NCBI GenBank assembly: GCA_030066595.1
Contig: JASJBI010000021.1
Span: 40,995 to 104,994 of the forward strand
Source of the DNA: Alphaproteobacteria bacterium
GTDB taxonomy: Bacteria; Pseudomonadota; Alphaproteobacteria; JAJFFI01
Direction: 5' to 3'
DNA length: 64,000 nt
Numbering within the stretch: the first letter of the stretch is position 1; every line of letters starts with the position of its first letter. The position numbers and the translations under genes were made by a program. The notes under the pieces were generated by a model. The model worked only from the letters and a program-made list of their open reading frames with translations. It made no database searches and was not told the origin of the DNA. This document shows, piece after piece, positions 42,871-50,935 of the stretch.

Positions 42871-43296
42871 ATGTCGACGATACTTGACGTCCTGGGGCTG
42901 GTTGCCGTCTCGACCCTGTTTGGGTCGATGGCGTTCTTCTCGGCTGTCATGGCGCCGCTCATCTTCATCAAGTTGGAGGCGGCGACGGCCGGCCGCTTCG
43001 TGCGCAGCATCTTCCCCTGGTACTACCTGGTCATCGCCGGACTCTCCTTAGCCGCCGCGGCCTTCCTAGCGCTGGGCCGGCCGCTCGAGGCGGCGATCAT
43101 GGGCCTCATCGCGCTCGGCGCCTTTGTGTCCCGCCAGATCCTGATGCCGCGGATCAACCGGCACCGGGACCGGGTGTTGGATGGTGATGCTTCGGCCGAG
43201 AGGGCCTTCACGCGCCTGCACCGGGCGTCGGTCTGGATCAACGGAGCCCAGTTGCTCGGCGCCCTGGTGGTGCTGGTGCTGATAGGCATGACATAG
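42871..43296 (+). CDS. DUF4149 family membrane protein
   Basis: This 141-residue protein has four membrane segments: STILDVLGLVAVSTLFGSMAFFSAVMAPLIF at the start, then YYLVIAGLSLAAAAFLALG, a third around LEAAIMGLIALGAFVSR, and a last GAQLLGALVVLVLIGMT. The loop containing RINRHRDRVLDGDASAERAFTRLHR is characteristic of DUF4149 (a DoxX-like or TMEM205-like group). It is divergent from the CIA30-like gene and followed 19 bases later by a small gene. Function is unknown. Confidence 0.85.
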   Translation: MSTILDVLGLVAVSTLFGSMAFFSAVMAPLIFIKLEAATAGRFVRSIFPWYYLVIAGLSLAAAAFLALGRPLEAAIMGLIALGAFVSRQILMPRINRHRDRVLDGDASAERAFTRLHRASVWINGAQLLGALVVLVLIGMT

Positions 43297-43315
43297 AGCT
43301 GAACAGGAGCCGGAC

Positions 43316-43642
43316 GTGACGAAGCTCCCATTCCGCGCAAAGACGGCGACCGGCGACATTCTGGACGTCGAATTTCCGCTGCATCCGGAGACCGGTGATG
43401 CCGTCCGGGTCGGTCAGCTCGTGACCCTTCTCCTGGATGCGATCGACAAGGACATCGGGCTTGCCGGGGAGACGAGCAACGGCGATGTGCTCCAGGCGGT
43501 CGCCATGACCCTGGCCATTCGCGCCGGGATGATACACGGCGCGGGCTCGCTCACGGAGACGCTCTCGATCGACCTCTTGAGATCGGCGCTGGAGGCGGTG
43601 GCCGACGCGACGCGAACGGTCCCGCAGGCGGGGCACGCCTAG
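43316..43642 (+). CDS. Small protein, function unknown
   Basis: A 108-residue product from GTG 43316, preceded by AGGAGCC. The sequence is soluble and acidic, with a beta-rich start (KLPFRAKTATGDILDVEFPLHPETGD) followed by a helical part (VGQLVTLLLDAIDKDIGLAGETSNGDVLQAVAMTLAIRAGMI). I do not recognise a family. It lies 19 bases after DUF4149 and is probably in one transcript with it. It converges on the second photolyase-like gene. Confidence 0.6.
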   Translation: MTKLPFRAKTATGDILDVEFPLHPETGDAVRVGQLVTLLLDAIDKDIGLAGETSNGDVLQAVAMTLAIRAGMIHGAGSLTETLSIDLLRSALEAVADATRTVPQAGHA

Positions 43643-43675
43643 TCCGCCGGACTGTCGGCAGCACCGCGAGACGCG

Positions 43676-44911
43676 TTACGCGGCTGATGCGGCAGCGCCT
43701 GCCATTGCGCTTAGGATCGCCGGGATCTTCTGTCGGAACTGAAAGAACCCGCGGGTCGCATGCGGCCAGGAGAGCTGGTCCCAGCTGCGAAGAGCGGGAA
43801 CCAGCGCGATCTCATGCACGGCCAATTCCTGTGTGAGAGCCTGCATGGCGTCGGCCGTCGGTCCGACGGGGACATAGGCGGTGACGACCTGGCGAACGCC
43901 TGCCGCTCTCGCCCAGTCGACGACCGATTCGATCGGGTCGGCGCCGTCAGCGGGCGCTATTGGGCGTTGGAAGCGGTCTTGAACCCGCGCGTGCGCATCG
44001 CTGAACGCTCCGTCCACGAAGGCCCGCACCGGCGGGGAGACGCGCAAAGGCGAACGCCGCTCCGTCGCCCTGAATACGGTGACGGATCGAATTCGACCGC
44101 CTGACGCGAGCAGGAAATCCGGATGGAGGTCCTCTTCGGTGAGCAGCAGGCCGGTCGGGAGCTCCGGGTTCCAGGAGGTTGGCTCCGGTGGCGCGATCGC
44201 TTTGGGTGGGGGAGGTCCATCGACGGGCCGGGCGGCGGCCGAGAGGCGACCACTTGGCGCGAACCGCCCCTCGGTGTACTTGGCGATGTTTCCGGGCCCG
44301 GCGAGATAGGTCTTGCCCCTGGTCTGCAGGCCGGCCACCCAGCGCCAGGACAAGGTGTTCGAGGCCGGGTCGCCGTCGAGAAGATGGCGCAGGAAGTAGT
44401 CGGCGCCGAGCTCCCAAGGAAGCTTTAGGGTGAAGATCCAGATGCTGGCGAACCACATCCGCGCGTGATTGTGGAGATAGCCGGTTTCGATGAGCTCATG
44501 CGCCCAGGCATCGAAGCACTCAATCCCGGTCTCGCCGGCTGTGGCCGCCTGCCAATGGTCGCGCAGGCCGGCATCGCGATCCAACTCGTCGATGAGCTGC
44601 CCGACGCGTTCTCGGTAGTCCCGCCACACAGTGGGACGAAGCTCCAACCAGCCCTTCCAATAGGTTCGCCAAAAGACCTCTTGGATGAACTTGTCCGCCG
44701 AAGACAAGCTGTGCCGGCGAAGGACGGCCGAAACGACCTCTTCCTCCAGGATCAAGCGGTGCCTGATCCAAGGGGACAGGTTTGAGACGTGCTCATGTTG
44801 TCTCGGACCAAGATCATAGTTGCGGAGCTTGGCATAGGCTCTGCCGGCGCGTGGCAGAAATCTGTCCAGCCGGCGGAGCGCTTCCTGGCGGGTTGGAGGC
44901 CAGGTTCCCAT
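43676..44911 (-). CDS. Photolyase-like protein with FAD domain first (apparent domain permutation)
   Basis: The first 230 residues of this 411-residue protein form a photolyase/cryptochrome FAD domain (LSPWIRHRLILEEEVVSAVL, FIQEVFWRTYWKGWLELR, LIETGYLHNHARMWFASIWIFTLKLPWELGADYFLRHLLDGDPASNTLSWRWVAG). The usual N-terminal antenna domain is absent ahead of it. Instead a second domain (about 270-400) contains alternating strands and helices (VVDWARAAGVRQVVTAYVPVGP, ALTQELAVHEIALVPALRSWD, WPHATRGFFQFRQKIPAIL), like a relocated alpha/beta domain. Whether it repairs DNA or senses light is unknown. It precedes a small gene on the same strand. Confidence 0.85.
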   Translation of the reverse strand: MGTWPPTRQEALRRLDRFLPRAGRAYAKLRNYDLGPRQHEHVSNLSPWIRHRLILEEEVVSAVLRRHSLSSADKFIQEVFWRTYWKGWLELRPTVWRDYRERVGQLIDELDRDAGLRDHWQAATAGETGIECFDAWAHELIETGYLHNHARMWFASIWIFTLKLPWELGADYFLRHLLDGDPASNTLSWRWVAGLQTRGKTYLAGPGNIAKYTEGRFAPSGRLSAAARPVDGPPPPKAIAPPEPTSWNPELPTGLLLTEEDLHPDFLLASGGRIRSVTVFRATERRSPLRVSPPVRAFVDGAFSDAHARVQDRFQRPIAPADGADPIESVVDWARAAGVRQVVTAYVPVGPTADAMQALTQELAVHEIALVPALRSWDQLSWPHATRGFFQFRQKIPAILSAMAGAAASAA

Positions 44912-44953
44912 CCGTCCCCGAGTTCGCTTGATGGCGTCGCGTGCCGGGCCGCC

Positions 44954-45262
44954 CTACGGCGCACCCCACAGGTCGTCGTAGAGCACGGTTCCGTCGCGCG
45001 GGTCTCGCATTTGGTCGCGGTGGCTGAGGGCGCGAATCCTGGCGCGTCGGAAGATATCGCCCGTGAAGAAAATCGCGATCAGGATGACCGCGTGGCCAGC
45101 CACTGTTGGGCCAAAGACGGCGAAGGAGCCAATCCAGAGGGTGAATGCGGTCGACCAAAGATAGGAGAGGATGAGCATGTACTGAAAACGCACTTCCTTC
45201 GGGAGGGCGCGAAGCGGGTTCCGCTCGGGATCCATGACGAGGCCGTAGAAAGGGTTGATCAT
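44954..45262 (-). CDS. Small two-helix membrane protein next to photolyase-like gene
   Basis: Using ATG 45262 with a GGAGGAG ribosome site, the protein has 102 residues. It opens MINPFYGLVMDPERNPLRALPKEVRFQ, followed by two membrane segments (MLILSYLWSTAFTLWIGSF and AGHAVILIAIFFTGDIF) and a charged tail ending YDDLWGAP. The family is not one I recognise; the opening resembles small proteins associated with cryptochrome genes in Alphaproteobacteria. It is upstream of the photolyase-like gene by 43 bases and probably co-transcribed. Confidence 0.65.
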   Translation of the reverse strand: MINPFYGLVMDPERNPLRALPKEVRFQYMLILSYLWSTAFTLWIGSFAVFGPTVAGHAVILIAIFFTGDIFRRARIRALSHRDQMRDPRDGTVLYDDLWGAP

Positions 45263-45377
45263 GATCGCTCCTCCGCACAATCTTTACAGCAGAATCTACG
45301 GTTGGCTCCGCAGGCCAGATCACTCACCTCGTGCAGCGGACGCCGGGTGACAGCGCGACCTCGATCGGGATAACCGA

Positions 45378-45452
45378 GGGGGGTGCCGTTGACTCGAACC
45401 ACGGACTCCCCAAGCTGGCGCGTGAACGCGCGCTACAGCGCTACGGCGCCCA
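45378..45452 (-). other. Degenerate tRNA-like sequence
   Basis: Read on the minus strand, this stretch has a T-arm-like segment with loop TTCGAGT and four of five paired bases (CGTGG/CAACG), an anticodon-like hairpin with TTCAC in the loop, and partly complementary ends. The base after the anticodon stem is not the universal T at position 33, and one arm overlaps the end of the PLP-enzyme gene. It is best seen as a decayed tRNA fragment or a chance resemblance. Confidence 0.22.
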
Positions 45453-46607
45453 ATTGCCGTCGAGCGCTTGGTCGAGGTCGGCGATCAGGTCGTCGGCGTG
45501 TTCGATGCCGACCGAAAGCCGCAAGAGATCGTCGGGCAACGTGAAGCCGGTTCCCTGCCCGCGCGTCTGGATCGGCGAAGACGCCCGGTGCTCGATCAGG
45601 CTCTCCACGCCGCCGAGCGAGGCCGCCCGCGTAAACAGCTTGACGCGCGCGACCGTGCCTATGGCCGCCGCCCGTCCGCCCTTGACCGAGGCCGACAGCA
45701 TGCCGCCGCATCCCGCGGGCATCTGGCGCCGGGCGATCTGCCATCCTTCGTTGGAGCCGAGGCCGGGATAGTAGACCCGCGCCACCCGGGGGTGGCCTTC
45801 CAGGAATTCCGATACGGCCTGGGCGTTGCGCGAATGCACCCGCATGCGGTGGGGCAGCGTGCGCAGGCCGCGGTGCACCATCCAGCAGTCGAAGGGCGAC
45901 GGCGTGAGCCCGACGTTGATCTGGAAGGCGCGGGCGCGCTCATAAAGCGCGCCCTTTTCGCGGAACACCGCCAGACCGTTCACCACGTCGGAGTGCCCGG
46001 CGATGTATTTGGTCGCGGCGTAGACGGCCACGTCGGCGCCGTGGTCGAGCGGGCGCTGTAGCACGAAGGTCGCAAAGGTCGAATCGACCGCAACGCGGAC
46101 GCCCTTGGGCCGCGCGAGCGCGACCACCCCGGCGATATCGGTCACGCGTATCAGCGGGTTCGAGGGGGTGTCGATCCAGATCATACGGGTTTGCGGGCTG
46201 ATCGCGGCCGCGACCTCGTCCAGCCTGGTGACGTCGACCACATCGACGGCGATGCCCCATTGCCGAAGCTGGTCGTTGAGCAGCCGCGCCGTCCCCTGAA
46301 ACAGGTCGTAGGAGACGATCACCCGCTCCCCGGGCTTGAGCGCGCTGAGGACGGCGGCGATTGCCGCCATGCCGGACGAGGTGGCAATCGCGGCCGCACC
46401 GCCTTCGAGCTGGGTGATCGCGTCCTCGAGCCAGGCCCGGTTCGGATTGTCGAAGGTCGAGTAGCTGTAGCCGCGGGGATAGCTCCCGTCCGGATCGCGC
46501 TCGAAGGTCGTGCTCAGGTGAATCGGGGGCGCGACCGCGCCGGTGCCGGGGTCGATCACCCGACCGGCGTGAACGGCGGCGGTCTCGGGATGGTAACGCT
46601 CGGCCAT
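45441..46607 (-). CDS. Cystathionine gamma-synthase/lyase family PLP enzyme
   Basis: This 388-residue enzyme belongs to the Cys/Met-metabolism PLP family. It contains the N-terminal AAVHAGRVIDPGTGAVAPPIHLSTTFERDPDG, the PLP-phosphate loop ATSSGMAAIAAVLSALKPG, the Asp in IDTPSNPLIRV, the PLP lysine in YAATKYIAGHSDVVNG and the active-site end SLGGVESLIEHRA. Whether it acts as synthase or lyase cannot be settled by sequence alone. It is divergent from the LysR gene, which may regulate it. Confidence 0.93.
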   Translation of the reverse strand: MAERYHPETAAVHAGRVIDPGTGAVAPPIHLSTTFERDPDGSYPRGYSYSTFDNPNRAWLEDAITQLEGGAAAIATSSGMAAIAAVLSALKPGERVIVSYDLFQGTARLLNDQLRQWGIAVDVVDVTRLDEVAAAISPQTRMIWIDTPSNPLIRVTDIAGVVALARPKGVRVAVDSTFATFVLQRPLDHGADVAVYAATKYIAGHSDVVNGLAVFREKGALYERARAFQINVGLTPSPFDCWMVHRGLRTLPHRMRVHSRNAQAVSEFLEGHPRVARVYYPGLGSNEGWQIARRQMPAGCGGMLSASVKGGRAAAIGTVARVKLFTRAASLGGVESLIEHRASSPIQTRGQGTGFTLPDDLLRLSVGIEHADDLIADLDQALDGNWAP

Positions 46608-46695
46608 GAGGTGCCTCGCGAATGCTTGATATCTTGCAGAGAATCTATAGCATGTGTGATTAAATCTCTCATCTGAAGAATCTTGTGCATATAAT

Positions 46696-47685
46696 GTGAG
46701 TAAAATTCACAACGGCAAGTCAGCCGGCCAAAAGGATCTTCGGCTCCCGCCTCTGACCATGCTGCGCGCGTTCGAAGCCACGGCGCGCCACGGCAGCATG
46801 TCCCGGGCCGCCATCGAGCTGAACGTCACCCATGGCGCGGTCAGTCGCCAGGTCGTGGCATTGGAGCGGTTTCTCGAGGTGCAGCTGTTCCGGCGCCGGT
46901 CGCGGGGCGTTGAGTTGACCGAGCAAGGAGTGCGGCTCTTCCACGGCGTTTCCGCCGGCTTCGATCGCATTCGCATCACGCTCGCGGATCTGCGCAACGA
47001 TCGCCGCCAGCGCCCTGTGACGGTGACGACCCTGCCGACCTTTGCGAGCCGCTGGCTGTTGCCGAAGCTCGCCGCGTTCCACGGCCAACGCCCGGACATC
47101 GTGGTCAACCTGCGCACCGGGACCGATCTCGACGATCTGGCCGATCCCGGGGTCGACTTCGCGATTCGCTATGGCACGGGCGCCTGGCCCAACACAACGG
47201 CCGACCTGCTGCTGTCGGCGAACGCCTACCCGGTGTGCAGTCCCGCGTTCCTGGAGACCCACGGCCCGATCGAGCGCCCGGGGGACCTGCTCGACTGCCC
47301 TCTCATCCACAACGTCACGCGACAGTGGTGGATCGACTGGTTTGTTGCGGCGGGGCTCGAACTGACAGCCCTCACAGGCGGCATCGTCGTCGACGAGTAC
47401 GGTCTGGCGATCCAGTTCGCGCTCGACGGCTACGGCGTGGTGCTCGCGCGCGACCCGCTGCTCGACCGGGAGCTCGACTCGGGCGCGCTCGTGCGGCTGT
47501 TCGACATCAAGGTTACGCCGCACTTCGCCTATTACCTGACGCGCGACGTTGCCAAAGTCCTACACCCTGAGGCCGATCTGCTGATGCGCTGGCTGCTGTC
47601 GCAGGCCGACGCTCCGCCGCCCGACAGCGCCGGCCGAGCGGGCCGGTCGCACGCCGCTCTTGCTGGCCGCACGAGAACCCACTAG
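46696..47685 (+). CDS. LysR-family transcriptional regulator
   Basis: A 329-residue LysR protein with the helix-turn-helix (residues about 20-80: LTMLRAFEATARHGSMSRAAIELNVTHGAVSRQVVALERFL) and the effector-binding domain beginning near PVTVTTLPTFASRWLLPKL. The GTG at 46696 directly follows TATAAT (46690-46695), which if used as a -10 box would put transcription after the start codon, so the true start may lie further in. It resembles GcvA-like regulators. It lies between the PLP enzyme gene and the TAXI transporter genes and could control either. Confidence 0.92.
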   Translation: MSKIHNGKSAGQKDLRLPPLTMLRAFEATARHGSMSRAAIELNVTHGAVSRQVVALERFLEVQLFRRRSRGVELTEQGVRLFHGVSAGFDRIRITLADLRNDRRQRPVTVTTLPTFASRWLLPKLAAFHGQRPDIVVNLRTGTDLDDLADPGVDFAIRYGTGAWPNTTADLLLSANAYPVCSPAFLETHGPIERPGDLLDCPLIHNVTRQWWIDWFVAAGLELTALTGGIVVDEYGLAIQFALDGYGVVLARDPLLDRELDSGALVRLFDIKVTPHFAYYLTRDVAKVLHPEADLLMRWLLSQADAPPPDSAGRAGRSHAALAGRTRTH

Positions 47686-47757
47686 CCTCGCGTGTAATCG
47701 ACGCACGGACCAAGATCGCGTCGACCAGACAAGAACATCCAAATGGGAGGAGTTGTC

Positions 47758-48912
47758 ATGGGGACACGCACGACCATGCTTGCGTCTGCCGTCGCGCTTG
47801 CGGCCGCGCTGGCGGCATCGACGGCGCTTGCCGCCGACATCAAGCTGCCGCGCCAGCTCGCCTGGACCGCCTACGGCACCGGCTCGGCCGGCTACAACCA
47901 GTCGGTCGCCATCGGCAGCGCCTTGAAGAACAAGCTCGGCGTCGATCTGCGCGTGCTGCCGGGCAAGAACGACGTCTCCCGGACCGAGCCGCTGCGCCAG
48001 CGCAAGGTGCAGTTCTCGGCCACCGGCGTCGGCGCGAGCTTCATGGCCCAGGAGGGCGCCTTCGAGTTCGGCAAGAAGAAATGGGGCCCGCAGCGGGTGC
48101 GCATGCTGATGGCGAACAACGGCAGCATCAATCTCGCCGTCGCCGTGGCCGGCGACATCGGCGTCAAGGAGTACAAGGATCTCAAGGGCAAGCGCGTCGC
48201 CTGGGTCAAGGGTGCCCCGGCGCTCAACGTCAACACCACCGCCTATCTCGCCTTCGGCGGCCTCACTTGGGACGACGTCGAGAAGGTCGAGTTCGGCGGC
48301 TTCAGCGCGTCCTGGAAGGGCATGGTCAACGGCCAGGTGGATGCGGCCTTCGCGTCGACCAATTCGGGCAAGGCCTATGAACTCCAGGCTTCGCCCCGCG
48401 GCATCGTCTGGCCGCCGCTGCCGGTCTCCGACACCGCGGGCTGGGACCGGCTCAAGAAAGTCGCTCCGTTCTTCCAGCCCAACGACGCCACCGTGGGCGC
48501 TGGGATCTCCAAGGACAAGCCGTCGTCGGGCGGCGCCTACCCCTATCCCATCCTGATCGCGTACGAGGATCAGAAGGAGGATCTGGTCTACAACATGACC
48601 AAGGCGATGTACGAGCTGTTCCCCCACTACGACGGCAAGGCGCCAGGCATCGGCGGCTGGTCGTTGAAGCGGCAGAACTTCAAATGGGTGGTGCCGTTCC
48701 ACCCAGGCGCGATCCGCTACTACAAGGAGATCGGCGTCTGGACCGGGGAGATGCAGACCCACAATGACGAACTGTTGCGCCGCCAGGACGTGCTGAGCGA
48801 GGCCTGGAAGGTGTTCGTGCCCAGGGGGGAATCAGACGACCGCTGGCTCGACAAATGGGGCGAGGCGCGCCGGGCGGCGCTCATCGCCGCGGGCTTCACC
48901 CCGGTATTCTGA
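47758..48912 (+). CDS. TAXI-family TRAP transporter substrate-binding protein
   Basis: I choose ATG 47758, preceded by GGGAGGAG (the upstream ATG at 47743 overlaps that site). The product has 384 residues with a signal peptide (RTTMLASAVALAAALAASTALA cut before ADIKLP). The TAXI core has WTAYGTGSAGYNQSVAIGSALKNKLGVDLRVLPGKNDVSRTEPLRQRKVQF and the KPSSGGAYPYPILIAYEDQ region. Such proteins bind dicarboxylates, glutamate or related acids for a TRAP permease encoded next. A stable hairpin separates them. Confidence 0.93.
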   Translation: MGTRTTMLASAVALAAALAASTALAADIKLPRQLAWTAYGTGSAGYNQSVAIGSALKNKLGVDLRVLPGKNDVSRTEPLRQRKVQFSATGVGASFMAQEGAFEFGKKKWGPQRVRMLMANNGSINLAVAVAGDIGVKEYKDLKGKRVAWVKGAPALNVNTTAYLAFGGLTWDDVEKVEFGGFSASWKGMVNGQVDAAFASTNSGKAYELQASPRGIVWPPLPVSDTAGWDRLKKVAPFFQPNDATVGAGISKDKPSSGGAYPYPILIAYEDQKEDLVYNMTKAMYELFPHYDGKAPGIGGWSLKRQNFKWVVPFHPGAIRYYKEIGVWTGEMQTHNDELLRRQDVLSEAWKVFVPRGESDDRWLDKWGEARRAALIAAGFTPVF

Positions 48913-48923
48913 TCGTACACTCA

Positions 48924-48945
48924 TGCGGCGGCTTCGGCCGCCGCA
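48924..48945 (+). other. UUCG-capped hairpin between binding protein and permease genes
   Basis: TGCGGCGGC (48924-48932) and GCCGCCGCA (48937-48945) form an exact 9-bp stem closed by the ultrastable tetraloop TTCG. It begins 12 bases after the binding-protein stop. No T-run follows, so it is not a standard terminator; stabilising the upstream message so that binding protein is made in excess is the likely role. Confidence 0.7.
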
Positions 48946-48973
48946 GTCTTTCGTCCCGGCGATTGAGGGTCAG

Positions 48974-50935
48974 GTGCCGCAAGACACGCAGACCGTGGCC
49001 GAGACTGCGCGCACACGCCTGTTGCCGGGCCCGTTGCGCACGGTATTCATCGTGCTGACCCTCGCCGCCACCGTCCTGTCGATCAACCAGCTCTTCAATC
49101 TACAGCTCTTCGGTCTCGTCGTGATCGAGGCCCGCTATCTGTTCCTGCTCGCCGGCATATTCCTTTGCCTGACCTACCTTGTGTTCCCGGCGCGGGCTCG
49201 CGACGCGGGTCGGACACCCTGGTACGACCTGGTGCTGGCGGTCGCCTCCATGGCCGTCAGCCTGTACTTCGCCTGGACCGCGGATGTCAGCCTGGAAGAG
49301 GGCTGGGAATACGCCCCGCCCGAGGACGCCCGCTGGCTCTCGCTGATCTTCTGGCTCTTGATCCTGGAAGGAACCCGGCGGGCGGGAGGGCTGCTGATCT
49401 TCCTGGTGGTGGTGTTCTTCTCGCTCTATCCGACCTTCGCCGACCAGATGCCGGGGCCGATTTCGGGCTTCGCGCAGCCCTTCTGGGACACCATCCCCTA
49501 CCACATCATCTCCTCCGAGAGCTCGTTCGGCATCCCGATGCGCGCCTTCGGCAATCTGGTGATCGGGTTCATCCTCTTCGGCGCGGCCTTGCAGCACACC
49601 GGCGGCGGCGCCTTCTTCAACGATCTGGCGTTGGCGCTGGTCGGCCGCTTCCGCGGCGGTGCGGCCAAGGTCGCGATCTTCGCCAGCGGTTTCATGGGCT
49701 CCATGTCCGGCAGCGTGATCTCGAATGTGCTGACCACCGGGGCCGTCTCGATTCCGGCCATGAAGCGCACCGGCTTCCCGGGCCGCTACGCCGCCGGGAC
49801 CGAGGCCTGCGCGTCGACCGGCGGCGTCCTGATGCCGCCGATCATGGGCACCACCGCCTTCGTCATGGCGTCCTTTCTGGGCCGCCCCTATGTGGAGATC
49901 GCGATCGCCGCGGCGGTGCCCTCGATCCTCTACTATTTCGGCCTGTTCGTGCAGATCGACGCCTACGCCGCGCGGAACGGCCTGAAAGGCATGACGCGCC
50001 AGCAGCTCCCCTCGATCCGCGAGACGCTCAAGGACGGCTGGTTCTATCTCTTCGTCTTCGGCCTCTTGATCGTCTTGATGCTGGTGCTGCGGCGCGAGAC
50101 CTGGGCGCCCTTCTACGCCACCGGGCTGTTGCTGCTGATCAACCAGCTTTCGCCCCGGCACCGGCTCACGCTGGCGGGCTTTGCCGGCCTGATCTTCGCG
50201 ATCGGCCGGTCGCTCGCCGAGCTGGTGGCCGTGCTGCTCGGCATAGGCCTGATCGTCGGTGCGTTCTCGGCCACGGGGCTCGCCGGCACGCTGGTCAACG
50301 ACCTCATCTTCCTGGCCGGCGGCTCGGTGTTCATGCTGCTGCTCATGGGCGCGCTCACCGCCTTCATCTTCGGCATGGGCATGACCGTGACCGCCTGCTA
50401 CATCTTCCTGGCGGTGGTGCTGGCGCCGGCACTGACCCAAGCCGGGCTCAACGAGCTCGCCGTGCACCTGTTCATCCTCTATTGGGGCATGGTCTCCTAC
50501 ATCACGCCGCCGGTGGCGCTGGGCGCCTTCGCCGCCGCCACGCTCGCGGGCGCCCGGGCGATCCCGGTGGGCCTCGAGGCCATGCGGCTGGGCAGTATCA
50601 TCTATCTGGTGCCCTTCTTTTTCGTCCTGAACCCGGCGCTGATCGGTGAGGGCGCGACCCTCGACGTGGTGCTGACCTTCGGCACGGCGATCATCGGCGT
50701 CTGGCTCATCGGCAGCGGCTTCCAGGGCCATGTGGCGGGCTTCGGCCCGCTCGGCGCCGGGGCGGTCGGGATCGTCCTGCGCGCGGTCATCGTGTTGGCC
50801 GGGCTCTGCTTCGCGGTGCCCGGCGGGGTCGTCGCCGGGCTCGGCCATTTTGCCATGGCGGGCTTAGGGCTCGTGTTCGCCGCGCCGGTTCTGCTGTTCG
50901 CCCGGTCCCGGCGGCAGGCAGCCGAGGCCGCCTAA
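48974..50935 (+). CDS. TRAP transporter fused membrane protein (TAXI type, 4TM plus 12TM)
   Basis: An inner-membrane transporter of 653 residues when started at GTG 48974, which follows GAGGG; the ATG at 48923 would put the start on the hairpin. The first four helices (ILFVLTLAATVLS-like, ARYLFLLAGIFLCLTYLVF) correspond to the small subunit and the rest to the large ion-transporting subunit, with the FFSLYPTFADQMPG loop, GSMSGSVISNVLTTGAVSIPAMKR and GGVLMPPIMGTTAFVMASF. Import of the bound acid is driven by sodium or protons. Its last four bases overlap the convergent ligase gene. Confidence 0.93.
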   Translation: MPQDTQTVAETARTRLLPGPLRTVFIVLTLAATVLSINQLFNLQLFGLVVIEARYLFLLAGIFLCLTYLVFPARARDAGRTPWYDLVLAVASMAVSLYFAWTADVSLEEGWEYAPPEDARWLSLIFWLLILEGTRRAGGLLIFLVVVFFSLYPTFADQMPGPISGFAQPFWDTIPYHIISSESSFGIPMRAFGNLVIGFILFGAALQHTGGGAFFNDLALALVGRFRGGAAKVAIFASGFMGSMSGSVISNVLTTGAVSIPAMKRTGFPGRYAAGTEACASTGGVLMPPIMGTTAFVMASFLGRPYVEIAIAAAVPSILYYFGLFVQIDAYAARNGLKGMTRQQLPSIRETLKDGWFYLFVFGLLIVLMLVLRRETWAPFYATGLLLLINQLSPRHRLTLAGFAGLIFAIGRSLAELVAVLLGIGLIVGAFSATGLAGTLVNDLIFLAGGSVFMLLLMGALTAFIFGMGMTVTACYIFLAVVLAPALTQAGLNELAVHLFILYWGMVSYITPPVALGAFAAATLAGARAIPVGLEAMRLGSIIYLVPFFFVLNPALIGEGATLDVVLTFGTAIIGVWLIGSGFQGHVAGFGPLGAGAVGIVLRAVIVLAGLCFAVPGGVVAGLGHFAMAGLGLVFAAPVLLFARSRRQAAEAA

